Origin: Halomonas alkaliantarctica
GTDB taxonomy: Bacteria > Pseudomonadota > Gammaproteobacteria > Pseudomonadales > Halomonadaceae
Assembly: GCF_029854215.1 (NCBI RefSeq)
Contig: NZ_CP122961.1
Location: forward strand, 1,736,001-1,800,000
Length of the DNA: 64,000 nt
Direction of reading: 5' to 3'
Positions 18,460 through 26,185 of the stretch are shown here, one piece after another; the stretch's first letter is position 1; the number at the start of each line of letters is the position of its first letter. A program made the translations under genes and the position numbers. The notes beneath the pieces were generated by a model. The model had not been told where the DNA came from. It made no database searches and saw nothing but the letters and a program-made list of their open reading frames with translations.

Positions 18460-19086
18460 ATGATTACGCTTTGGGGCCGCAACAACTCCACCAACGTCAA
18501 AAAAGTGCGCTGGGCGCTAGAAGAGCTGGAACTGCCTTTTGAGCAAATCCAGGCCGGTCTTCAGCACGGGGTTAACAACACTCCGGACTACCTGGCCATG
18601 AACCCCAATGGCCTGGTGCCGCTACTTAAAGACGATGCCACTGATAGTCTATTGTGGGAGTCCAACGCCATTATTCGCTACTTGGCCGCCCAGTATGGCC
18701 AGAGCAAACTATGGATTGAAGAACCCGCCAAGCGCGCGCAAATGGAAAAGTGGATGGAGTGGGCCAACAGTACACTGACACCAAATCATCGCAAAATATT
18801 GATGGGGTTTGTCAGAACACCGCCCGAAAAGCGCGATAACGCCGCCATCGAAGCAGCGGTTAAAGAGAGCGAAGCACTCTTTGCAATAATGGATAACGCG
18901 CTGGCAGATCAGGCCTGGTTTTCCGGCGAGGCCTTTGGGCTGGCCGACATCGCCCTCGCGCCTTTCGTTTACAACATGCTCAACAGCGGCCTAACCTGGC
19001 AAACCCATTCCAACCTGGAACGCTGGTACCAACAGCTTACCGAAATACCCAGCTTCCAAAAGGTCGTGATGATCCCGGTGACTTAA
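18460..19086 (+). CDS. Glutathione S-transferase family protein
   Basis: 208 residues with the two GST domains. The thioredoxin-like N-terminal domain reads [21 protein letters not shown] and contains the cis-Pro and glutathione-binding segment NGLVPLLKD, then [11 protein letters not shown], where Glu-Ser contact the gamma-glutamyl group. The C-terminal helical domain contains [20 protein letters not shown], the N-capping box. The physiological substrate is unknown. An AAAGGA box precedes the ATG. Its stop codon overlaps the convergent reductase stop within TTAA. Confidence 0.9.
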   Translation: MITLWGRNNSTNVKKVRWALEELELPFEQIQAGLQHGVNNTPDYLAMNPNGLVPLLKDDATDSLLWESNAIIRYLAAQYGQSKLWIEEPAKRAQMEKWMEWANSTLTPNHRKILMGFVRTPPEKRDNAAIEAAVKESEALFAIMDNALADQAWFSGEAFGLADIALAPFVYNMLNSGLTWQTHSNLERWYQQLTEIPSFQKVVMIPVT

Positions 19087-20012
19087 CGGTTAAAACTCTC
19101 TTCCAACGTCGCTAGCTCATCATCCAGCCCCCGCAGCTCCTCGCACGCTAACCCGTGGCGCTGGGCGCTCTCAATCAATGGCCCTAAAATCGCCCCGCGC
19201 TCGGTGGGGCGTCTGGCCTCCACGTCCTGCAACATCGAGGCCTTGTTGTTCGCGGTGTTCTCCACTACTTGCCAAACCAACGCCAGCCATGCTTCTTCTC
19301 CCTGACCGATGTTGGGTGGCGTAATACCCTCGGCAAGCATAATCGCTGCAACTTCCTTTACCACGGCTATCACACGCCCCGCATAAGCTTCACCGCGTAG
19401 CTCACCATTACGAACGCCATGTAACGCCACCAGTGGGTTAATCGCCGCGTTCACCGCCAGCTTTTGCCACAGGCGTTGGCGAATATCAGCCACCTGGGTG
19501 GCGGCAAGCCCAGCTTGGGTTAATGTCTGCGCCAGTGCTTCTGCCAACTCGTCGTGCTGGTTATTCAAATCGCCGACAAAGGTATGTCCGCGCCCGGCAT
19601 GTACCACGCTATCATCACCGCTTAGGTAAGCCCCATCAGTCGTTGTTGCGCATAACACCGGCCCTGGCCACGTCTGGGTAATACGCGGCTGCGCCAAAAA
19701 ACCGTTTTGCCACAGCACCAGCGGAGTAGAGGAGGGAATCGCGTTAGCAATACCTTCAAGCGCCGCCTCAGCGGCCATTGCTTTAGTGGTGATATGCAAA
19801 AAGGCAGGGGGCTCATGCGTTTCAGAAGCCAGTTGGGCAACTGTAAGTATATTAAGAAACTGCGCCCGCAGTTCACCTTCGGGCGTGGTGAGTGCTTGCC
19901 GCTCTGGTAGCGCTCGGCGACCTATTAGCGTGGTGGCTGCTAGGGGTGAGAGCGAATGGGCCAATAGGCGGCCAATGGCACCAGGGCCGAGTATCCAATG
20001 GGAAGCCATCAT
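19083..20012 (-). CDS. Ketopantoate reductase-family protein (PanE-like)
   Basis: 309-residue NADPH-dependent 2-dehydropantoate 2-reductase family member. The N-terminal dinucleotide fold is [20 protein letters not shown], a GxGAIG variant; the catalytic-lysine helix is [24 protein letters not shown]. Family members reduce 2-dehydropantoate for coenzyme A synthesis, but many paralogues have other substrates, so the symbol panE is withheld. Translation starts at ATG 20012 with GGAG upstream. A fragment resembling its first 28 codons occurs 0.8 kb away at 20800. Confidence 0.85.
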   Translation of the reverse strand: MMASHWILGPGAIGRLLAHSLSPLAATTLIGRRALPERQALTTPEGELRAQFLNILTVAQLASETHEPPAFLHITTKAMAAEAALEGIANAIPSSTPLVLWQNGFLAQPRITQTWPGPVLCATTTDGAYLSGDDSVVHAGRGHTFVGDLNNQHDELAEALAQTLTQAGLAATQVADIRQRLWQKLAVNAAINPLVALHGVRNGELRGEAYAGRVIAVVKEVAAIMLAEGITPPNIGQGEEAWLALVWQVVENTANNKASMLQDVEARRPTERGAILGPLIESAQRHGLACEELRGLDDELATLEESFNR

Positions 20013-20310
20013 TGAGTGCGTTACTCCTCAGTGGTATTGGCACCAAGCATACCGTGTTCACTTATGCTGGGTAAGATGACAAAGGCCAGTAGAACGCTTT
20101 GCTACTTTGCTGTCTCGCAAAAAAGGGAGGTATGCTTTTTTTCTAAAAGTGAGCCTGCATTAAAACTGAAAGGCTAAAGCGGAAAGTAAAAGTTTAAAGT
20201 TGCTATAGGTGATGAAGTTGTTCGCTTATTAACATCGGTGCCTAGACAATGTCGAGTTTTCGATATTAGGCTTGGCAGGGCACCGTAGTACTTGATTAGC
20301 TAGGCGTTGA

Positions 20311-20427
20311 TTAATTTCCTAGCACATTGGTCTCGCTTTTCTTTGTTGATTTTGCAGCTTTCTTTTCTTTTGCCGTTAAAAGTGGTTTCTTCTTGGTATT
20401 CTTTTTACTGTCTTGCCCTTTGCTCAT
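20311..20427 (-). CDS. Small lysine-rich protein
   Basis: A 38-residue, strongly basic protein beginning MSKGQDSKKNTKKKPLLTAK and ending in SKKSETNVLGN. I chose the ATG at 20427 because AAGGTAA lies just upstream; the frame is open further (to 20517) but that extension has no ribosome site and a different composition. Similar short K-rich proteins are widespread in proteobacteria without known function, as I recall. Nucleic-acid binding is plausible from charge alone. Confidence 0.55.
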   Translation of the reverse strand: MSKGQDSKKNTKKKPLLTAKEKKAAKSTKKSETNVLGN

Positions 20428-20527
20428 GATATTTACCTTTATTAATCCACAGATTGACCAAAATGGAGCTGCATAAAGCCAGCTTTTGAGAGTTGATATT
20501 AGCGCACAAATCGTCACTGCGCATTGT

Positions 20528-20799
20528 TATAATGATTACCCTACTAAAAATAAATGAAAGAAATTGTTGAACCGGAAAGTTACCCGGCCACATCAGAAAT
20601 GCTGATCGATAAAGTTCGATTCTGCGCATAAAAAAGTCTGGACATAAATTGCTTTCAAGTAAGAGTAGGTTGTTGATTTTCCAAATGAATAATCACTTTT
20701 TTCTCATAGCCAAATGTTAGTGAATCTCAACCGAAAAGTAGTGCATAAGGTTTAGAGCTATTTCATGAGCATGGTATGAGCAATTCGAATATTTTGCGT
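20528..20799. other. Intergenic stretch without recognised genes
   Basis: AT-rich spacer between the small lysine-rich gene and the panE fragment. I see no convincing coding frame, RNA gene or strong hairpin. Confidence 0.5.
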
Positions 20800-20877
20800 G
20801 GTAAGCAGTAGTGCCGAAAGCGAATACGCAGGCAAGCGGCCAATGGCGCCAGGGGCGGTAATCCAGTGTGAGGCCAT
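20800..20877 (-). pseudogene. Fragment of a second PanE-like gene (5' end only)
   Basis: On the minus strand the first codons read MASHWITAPGAIGRLPAYSL, nearly the start of the intact reductase at 19083-20012 ([20 protein letters not shown]). DNA similarity extends over roughly 75 bases (for example GCGGCCAATGGC in both) and then stops. The rest of the gene is absent, so this is a relic of a duplicated or diverged copy. Confidence 0.75.
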
Positions 20878-21008
20878 TATGAGCGTTTTGATCTTGGTGA
20901 TGGCAAAAAAACAGAATGATAGAAACCTTATTAAACGGCTAGTGGAATACTCCACCCTTCGTAAAGCTTATGCTAACTTAGCGTTAACCACTTGCTAGGA
21001 AGCGCCCC

Positions 21009-21635
21009 ATGTCTATTGAAATCTGGTTTGCCTTTGCTCTCGCATCCGTGGCCTTGCTCGCGATTCCTGGGCCGACGATATTAACCGTGGTCAGCTACTC
21101 CATTGCCCAGGGTAGGCGCGCCAATATTCCGCTTGTCGCTGCGGTGGCCTTGGGTGATTCAACGGCTCTGCTTTTTTCATTACTTGGCCTGGGGGCGGTG
21201 TTAGCTACCTCGGCCTTTTGGTTCACGGTTATCAAATGGATAGGCGGTTTATACCTGCTCTATATGGGCATAAAGCTGTTGCGTGCTGGCATATCGTCGG
21301 TGCAGCCGGTCACACCGGCCGTATCAGGTTCTCGCTGGAAGCTCTTCACCAATACCTACCTCGTTACAGCGCTCAACCCGAAGGGCATTATCTTCTTCGT
21401 CGCTTTTTTACCGCAATTCGTCAGCCCGAACGCCGATGCAGGGCAGCAGCTGTGGATTCTTGCCGTCACGTTCGTGGCCTTGGCAACGCTGAATGCCACT
21501 CTCTACGCCGTGTTCGCGTCATCGGTGCGCAAGATGCTTACATCGCGGCGTGCCCAGCGACGCTTTAACTTGGTTGGCGGGACGTTACTCTCTTCAGCGG
21601 GTGTCTGGGCACTACTGGCTAAGCGGCCCGTGTAA
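21009..21635 (+). CDS. LysE/RhtB-family amino-acid exporter
   Basis: 208-residue inner-membrane protein with about six helices. The family hallmark AIPGPTILTVVSYSIAQGRRA lies near the N-terminus, then GGLYLLYMGIKLLRAG and LNPKGIIFFVAFLPQFV. These carriers export amino acids or derivatives such as homoserine, threonine or leucine; the substrate here is not determinable. AGGA precedes the ATG. The next gene, a small methyltransferase, follows after 53 bases and may be co-transcribed. Confidence 0.9.
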   Translation: MSIEIWFAFALASVALLAIPGPTILTVVSYSIAQGRRANIPLVAAVALGDSTALLFSLLGLGAVLATSAFWFTVIKWIGGLYLLYMGIKLLRAGISSVQPVTPAVSGSRWKLFTNTYLVTALNPKGIIFFVAFLPQFVSPNADAGQQLWILAVTFVALATLNATLYAVFASSVRKMLTSRRAQRRFNLVGGTLLSSAGVWALLAKRPV

Positions 21636-21688
21636 GCAAAAGCCGGTAAATTTGATTATGAGAACGTTGTTCGTATCGGGAGACAACT

Positions 21689-22279
21689 GTGAGTGAACCC
21701 CTTCAAAAGCTGCTGACGGAACTGGAGCACTTTGGCCAACAAAACGATGCCGCCATTTCTGAACGCCCACGAAGAGTGCTGAATATCACCCGTGATACGG
21801 GGGAGTTTCTATCGGTGCTTGTTCAAGCAACCAACGCGCAGCGAGTGCTGGAAATTGGCACCTCGAACGGCTACTCCACCTTGTTGCTAGCCCAGGCGGC
21901 GCAGTTGATTGGTGGGCACGTTACTACGGTTGAACTTTCCGAATACAAGCTTGAGATGGCCGCGTGGAATTTTGAGCGCTCGGGCCTCTCTGATGTCATC
22001 ACCCAGCATCGAGGGGAGGCGGGTGGTCTGCTTGAGAGGCTGGACGACGCCTGTTTTGATCTGGTCTTTTTAGACTCGAAACGCTCTGATTATGTGCACT
22101 GGTGGCCGAATATCCAGCGCGTTTTACGGGTAGGCGGGCTTCTTGTGGTGGATAACGCCACTTCCCATGCGGATGAAATGGCTGCCTTTATAGCGCTGGT
22201 ATCGGACGATCCCAATTTCACCACCTGCACCGTTCCCGTCGGTAATGGCGAGTTTCTAGCAACGCGAGCCGGGGATTGA
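21689..22279 (+). CDS. O-methyltransferase-like SAM-dependent methyltransferase
   Basis: 196 residues starting at a GTG codon (MSEPLQKLL) behind CGGGAGAC. Motif I is RVLEIGTSNGYSTLLLA, followed by HVTTVELSEYKLEMAAWNF and FDLVFLDSKRSDYVHWWP, the arrangement of the class that includes catechol and caffeoyl-CoA O-methyltransferases (methyltransf_3/24). The substrate is unknown. Position after a LysE exporter hints at a shared small-molecule role but does not show it. Confidence 0.85.
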   Translation: MSEPLQKLLTELEHFGQQNDAAISERPRRVLNITRDTGEFLSVLVQATNAQRVLEIGTSNGYSTLLLAQAAQLIGGHVTTVELSEYKLEMAAWNFERSGLSDVITQHRGEAGGLLERLDDACFDLVFLDSKRSDYVHWWPNIQRVLRVGGLLVVDNATSHADEMAAFIALVSDDPNFTTCTVPVGNGEFLATRAGD

Positions 22280-22395
22280 AGGGCTGCCACCCTCACGGTT
22301 TGGCTTAGCCAGAAGGCACACTAGCTGCCCCTTAAGCGGTGGCTGAATTCGCTGCTCGATAAACGTAACTCATCAGAACATAAACGGAAATAACC

Positions 22396-22887
22396 ATGAT
22401 CAGAGATGCCGTAAAGGGCGATTCAGAAGCCATAGCGCATATTTATAATAACTACATTGAAAATACCGCTATCTCATTCGAAGAAACGCCAGTATCAGGT
22501 AGCGATATCGAGCGTAGGCTAGAGAGTGTTCAGGGAGCGGGTTTACCCTGGATGGTGGCAATGGAAGATGATGCTGTGGTGGGTTATGCCTACGCGACTA
22601 AATGGAAGGAGAGAAGCGCCTACCGATTTTCAGTCGAAGCCAGCGTTTATCTTTCCAACCAGATGCGCGGTAGGGGCTTAGGCGCAAAACTGTATGAAAC
22701 TATCTTTGCCAAGCTCAAAGAGGGCGGGATTCATACGGTGATTGGCGGCATTACGCTTCCCAATCCCGCCAGTGTCGCACTTCATGAAAAAATGGGCATG
22801 AGAAAAGTAGCCCATTTTGAAAAGGTAGGCTTCAAGTTCGACCAGTGGCATGACGTAGGCTACTGGCAGCTAAACTTGAATAGCTGA
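22396..22887 (+). CDS. GNAT acetyltransferase, phosphinothricin/methionine sulfoximine type
   Basis: 163-residue GNAT enzyme. MIRDAVKGDSEAIAHIYNNY and the following SFEETPVS resemble the PAT/Bar/YncA subgroup, which acetylates L-phosphinothricin, methionine sulfoximine or related amino acids. The acetyl-CoA loop is NQMRGRGLGAKLYE and the late motif is PNPASVALHEKMGMRKVAHF. ATG 22396 has a weak GGAAA site. Stand-alone gene; the spacer downstream is almost 0.5 kb and ends in the cassette region. Confidence 0.88.
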   Translation: MIRDAVKGDSEAIAHIYNNYIENTAISFEETPVSGSDIERRLESVQGAGLPWMVAMEDDAVVGYAYATKWKERSAYRFSVEASVYLSNQMRGRGLGAKLYETIFAKLKEGGIHTVIGGITLPNPASVALHEKMGMRKVAHFEKVGFKFDQWHDVGYWQLNLNS

Positions 22888-23273
22888 TCGTAACTCACGC
22901 CTGTCTATGGGGCTCTCAAACATCGGCTCTGAAAACACCCCGCGTTCCCAGCCCGACTTGTGCGTTGGGGGCAATGGTGAGAAAGCCGTTTTCTGGGCGA
23001 CTAATTACTAATGACGGCAGTCAGCATAGTCTGGTAGCGTTGAGGCTAAGAAAATTTGGCCAATTACATGCTGATTGAATAAGACTAAACGCAGTCTATT
23101 ACTGCTATGAGGCGCCTTGCTAGGAGCCCGCTTTCGACCTAAAGCGGCCCTTCCGGCGAAAGCGGCATGCTGTTTCAGATGTTATACAGCCAGCACAATA
23201 ATCTATGCTATGCTGACTTTTTATACTTAATTTATTTTAATTTCAATGGGATAGATCATGAATAAAGGGCTGT
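22888..23273. other. Intergenic stretch upstream of the cassette-like region
   Basis: No convincing frame. Contains a short inverted sequence around 23131-23165 (CGCTTTCGACCTAAAGCGG) reminiscent of degenerate intergenic repeats seen elsewhere in this window near 30375, 33793 and 35484 (GGCCGAT-containing). No promoter I would defend. Confidence 0.45.
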
Positions 23274-23313
23274 ATAACCTGAATGAACGCGCCGGCGGGT
23301 TCATTCAGGTTAT
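23274..23313. repeat. Long perfect inverted repeat (15-bp arms)
   Basis: Arms ATAACCTGAATGAAC and GTTCATTCAGGTTAT enclose a 10-base GC-only centre (GCGCCGGCGG). It lies 48 bases upstream of the nuclease-like pseudogene. There is no T run. The outer ends AAC/GTT resemble integron core half-sites, so it may mark the upstream edge of the cassette, but it lacks the bulges of a real attC. Confidence 0.8.
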
Positions 23314-23360
23314 GTAGAGGGGGGTATAATCATGGTTATATTCATTAAACAGAGTCATAT

Positions 23361-24301
23361 ATGTCCATTCTAGATTTTAAAGAGATTCCAATGCCTCATA
23401 AAAGTGGAGGAGAGCAAAATAAGTTTGAATTATTCGCCAGAGACTTTTTGAAGTAATTGGGTATGAAATTCACTCAACTCCTGGAAGAGGTGCTGACGGA
23501 GATAAAGATTTAATTTTTAATCGAGACTCGAAAAGGTATTGCTAATAATACAGAAGTTAGATGGTTAGTGAGCTGTAAGCATAAAGCACACCCATGTTCA
23601 TCTGTGTCAAAAACTAATGAACCTGAAATATCTGATTCATTGAGAGCACACAAATGTACAGGATTCATAGGCTTTTACTCTACGCTACCATCATCAGGTC
23701 TAGTTACAAAAGTTGAAAGCATTCAAGAAATCGAACATCAGTTTTTGACTCGTCAAAAATAGAGCAAGCTCTACTGACGAATCCTAAATGTCTCGATTTA
23801 GCAAAGAGATATTTTCCCGAATCATTCAAAAGTTGGGCAGATGAAAATCCAAAGCCCGCACAAATTTTTTCAGATCATGAATCATTTAAGTGCCACCTTT
23901 GTAATTCTGTTTTGGATTTTGATAATCGAAGAATTGTTACTTCATGGGGGAAGTATGAAGAAACAGATGAAGGTTTAGTTAAGAAAATTAGAAATCAATA
24001 TGTGTGTTGTGGTGGTGATTGTGACCGCACTTTATCCAAACGTTTTTTCACTGATGGATATGTAGACGCTTGGGCTGAACTTAGAGACTACTTTACTCCC
24101 ACCTTGTATTTGAAAGCGGTTATGGCCTTTTGTAACGAACTGAATGACCCTAAAATCCAATATAGTGAAGAGATATTCGACCAAGAAAAAGAGATTTTAA
24201 TTAAAGCTTATCCTTATGTGTGTCGTAATTTAACTCAACGCGAAGTGGAAAATGTAAGGAGTTTGGCAATGTTGCCCCAATTCTTGGGAGGGCTAGGCTA
24301 A
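23361..24301 (+). pseudogene. Frameshifted restriction-endonuclease-like (Mrr-type) gene in a cassette
   Basis: Reading across three single-base shifts gives one continuous protein of about 313 residues. The shifts are at a T5 run (23445-23449, one T short), an A4 run (23531-23534, one A too many) and a T5 run (23742-23746, one T short). The start is MSILDFKEIPMPHKSGGEQ. The N-terminal part has a GADGDKDLIF block followed by VRWLVSCKHKAH, the D...xxK layout of Mrr-like PD-(D/E)xK nucleases, then a CTGFIGFYSTLPSSGL segment. The C-terminal part has KCHLCNS and CCGGDC, a possible zinc site. DNA is much more AT rich than its neighbours. It ends 5 bases before an attC-like site. Decay is likely, but homopolymer sequencing error would also explain all three shifts. 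Confidence 0.8.
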
Positions 24302-24306
24302 CGTGA

Positions 24307-24405
24307 ATATAACAAGTCGTTTAAAAGGACAAAAAATAGTTGGCTTTTGCTCCTTAGTCGATAATTTTAGCCAACAATTTTTTGCCTCTTAATGTGGCGT
24401 TAGGT
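24307..24405 (+). repeat. attC-like integron recombination site
   Basis: The element starts ATAACAAGTCGTTTAAAAGG and ends CCTCTTAATGTGGCGTTAGGT. GTTAGGT (24399-24405) fits the core GTTRRRY and pairs through GTT with AAC at 24311. The outer stem TTAAAAGG/CCTCTTAA has one mismatch. The inner arms 24331-24345 (AAAAAATAGTTGGCT) and 24369-24383 (AGCCAACAATTTTTT) pair at 14 of 15 positions. Position directly after a stop codon, size of 99 bp and imperfect hairpin are all as in cassette attC sites. No integrase gene is present in the window. Confidence 0.82.
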
Positions 24406-24842
24406 TTGCAGTAGGCTGATGACAGGCGAAGGTTCTCTGAGGTGCATGTCGCGCAGAGTGTGCACGAACCGCAGACGCTGAGGATGGCGCTTCAGATTCC
24501 CGGCTTCATGTCGCGGGGCTGTTCTCAAAGGTAAACGGCGGCTAGACTTTGAAACTCCGGTACGAATATTCGAGGGCGGAATTGTATACTCAAGGTTTAT
24601 CGAAAATAGCTTATTCAAAACATCCGGCTCAAACCCTGAATGCGATCATCCTTAAAGCCACTTGTAGAAACGAGCCCCTCTTAAACAATTTGGCTGAAGT
24701 CAGCTTGAAAACTAGATTGAACTGTAGGTTTCAAGCAGGCGCACTGCGACTATACAAAGCTAATTGAGGCACTAACCAAAAATTAGGATGAAGTGTACTT
24801 TCTTTCGGTTGGCAATATTAATGACAACCAATCTTGTCGTTA
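24406..24842. other. Intergenic stretch after the attC-like site
   Basis: Two short open frames exist (24400-24618 minus, 24549-24767 plus), but neither has a ribosome site or recognisable product. GC content changes abruptly near 24405, consistent with the cassette edge. Nothing else recognised. Confidence 0.5.
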
Positions 24843-25331
24843 CTAAAGAGAAACACTTGCTAATTTTTCGTATCGGAAGATGCACTCCATCTCGCAAGTA
24901 CCATTTGCAGGCAGTCCTGCGACACCAATGGCGGTACGAACGAACTGGCAATCGCTCCCTAAGACTTCTTCGCATAGGGTCGAAGCAGCATCCAGGGCTC
25001 TCGAGTGCGCTGTAAATGCGTCCGAAGCATTCAGAAAACCTCGCATCTGTAATAGCCCTACGATTCTACCTCGCTCGGGAAGGACCGAAGCCGCCGCGAC
25101 TAGGCAGCGACCGGCGCATAATTCTGCTGCCCGTATCGCGCTGGCGATTTCTTTATCATCGACTAGGCGTCCGCTCAATACTCCACCGTCAAATCGCGAC
25201 AGCTGTCCAGCAGTATAGATAAGGTCGCCGGAAATTTGTGCTGGCATGTAGCGTCCCTGAGCAACTGGCACACACATGTCGTATCCTAGCTCTCTTAGTC
25301 GTTGTATCATCTGTTCGCGTGACACTTTCAT
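24843..25331 (-). CDS. RidA/YjgF-family protein
   Basis: 162 residues from ATG 25331 (MKVSREQMIQRLREL); a TTG 45 bases upstream would extend it into the phzF-like gene. The family core is visible: IYTAGQLSRFDGGVLSG, then CAGRCLVAAASVLPERGRIVGLLQMRGFLN, and the C-terminal VRTAIGVAGLPANGTCEMECIF. It belongs to the longer RidA subgroup (about 150-160 residues) usually fused to catabolic operons rather than the 128-residue housekeeping RidA. Family members hydrolyse reactive enamine/imine intermediates or act as deaminases. It is the last gene of the TRAP transporter operon, 11 bases after the phzF-like stop. Confidence 0.88.
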   Translation of the reverse strand: MKVSREQMIQRLRELGYDMCVPVAQGRYMPAQISGDLIYTAGQLSRFDGGVLSGRLVDDKEIASAIRAAELCAGRCLVAAASVLPERGRIVGLLQMRGFLNASDAFTAHSRALDAASTLCEEVLGSDCQFVRTAIGVAGLPANGTCEMECIFRYEKLASVSL

Positions 25332-25342
25332 ATTTGCGGCGC

Positions 25343-26185
25343 CTAGTCTAGAGTGCAAATCCCTGAGATCCAGCAAGTCTTTTCACTTGCGTTTATGTAT
25401 ACCCCTATTTCGGAGGGGCGTCCCATCGTTTCGCCTTGCCGGACCCGCACGAGACCAGAGTCAGCCAGCAAGCTGCTGCTTTGACTTAGGGCACAGGCAA
25501 GAGCAGCTGCTGCAATACCGGTCGCTGCATCTTCGGGATATCCGGAATTGTTGGGAAACTGTCGCGCATGGAAAAGCCATGGAGCATCGCCCTTGGCAAA
25601 TGGATAGAGCCCCGTCGTTTCCAGCTTCTGGCAAAGAGGTCCAATTGCAGCCCAGTCTGGCTTTAGGTTCTGCAAGTCTGCGACCGATTTCAGCTCCACG
25701 ACGGTTTTCACGCGACTGGTCTTCGCATTCGCGACGAAACCGATGGTGCCTGGGGCTATCTGTAGCACTCTGGCTATGTCTTGTAGGTTCGTGTCAGACA
25801 GAACTTGAACCTCTCCCCAAGGTTGCGAGATTGAAATTGCTTCTGGAGCGCGTGAAACCTTGGCCGTGACTAAGCCAGAGGGCGTCTCGATTCTAAGCAC
25901 TTCCACTCTGGGTAGGCGTCCAATTTCGCGCAGGATCCAAAGCGCGCCGATAGTCGCGTGACCGCACATGGACATCTCATGTTCAGGAACAAAGAAGCGC
26001 AGGCGAAGATGGTTTTCGGAGCTTTCTGGGCGTAGGACATATGCGCTCTCGAAGCCTTGGGCCTTCGTCTCTGCAAGCATCAAAGCAGAGGACATGGAGT
26101 CTGCATCAAGCCATATCGGTGCCGGATTACCACCTCCTGAACCAGCAGTAAAAACGGACGGCAGATACATGGTGGGCGAGGTCAT
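25343..26185 (-). CDS. PhzF-family isomerase/epimerase-like protein
   Basis: 280 residues with the diaminopimelate-epimerase-like double fold of the PhzF family. Visible motifs are VFTAGSGGGNPAPIWLDADS, the glutamate-bearing GFESAYVLRP (general base position), FFVPEHEMSMCGHATIGALWIL and GYPEDAATGIAAAALACAL in the second half. Known PhzF relatives isomerise dihydro-hydroxyanthranilate, or dehydrate/epimerise hydroxyproline-like amino acids. Its ATG shares one base with the TRAP permease stop (TAATG), implying translational coupling, so its substrate is probably what the transporter imports. Confidence 0.88.
   Translation of the reverse strand: MTSPTMYLPSVFTAGSGGGNPAPIWLDADSMSSALMLAETKAQGFESAYVLRPESSENHLRLRFFVPEHEMSMCGHATIGALWILREIGRLPRVEVLRIETPSGLVTAKVSRAPEAISISQPWGEVQVLSDTNLQDIARVLQIAPGTIGFVANAKTSRVKTVVELKSVADLQNLKPDWAAIGPLCQKLETTGLYPFAKGDAPWLFHARQFPNNSGYPEDAATGIAAAALACALSQSSSLLADSGLVRVRQGETMGRPSEIGVYINASEKTCWISGICTLD

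Noticed and set aside
23260..23319. 19-codon frame (MNKGLYNLNERAGG...) running through the 23274 palindrome
   Set aside because: Its codons are fixed by the inverted repeat, there is no Shine-Dalgarno and no downstream gene for which it would be an obvious leader.
23361..24301. Programmed frameshifting to make the nuclease
   Set aside because: Three separate shifts in both directions without slippery heptamers or pseudoknots are far more like decay or sequencing error.
24400..24767. Two ~72-codon frames on opposite strands after the attC-like site
   Set aside because: No ribosome sites, no family resemblance, mutually overlapping.
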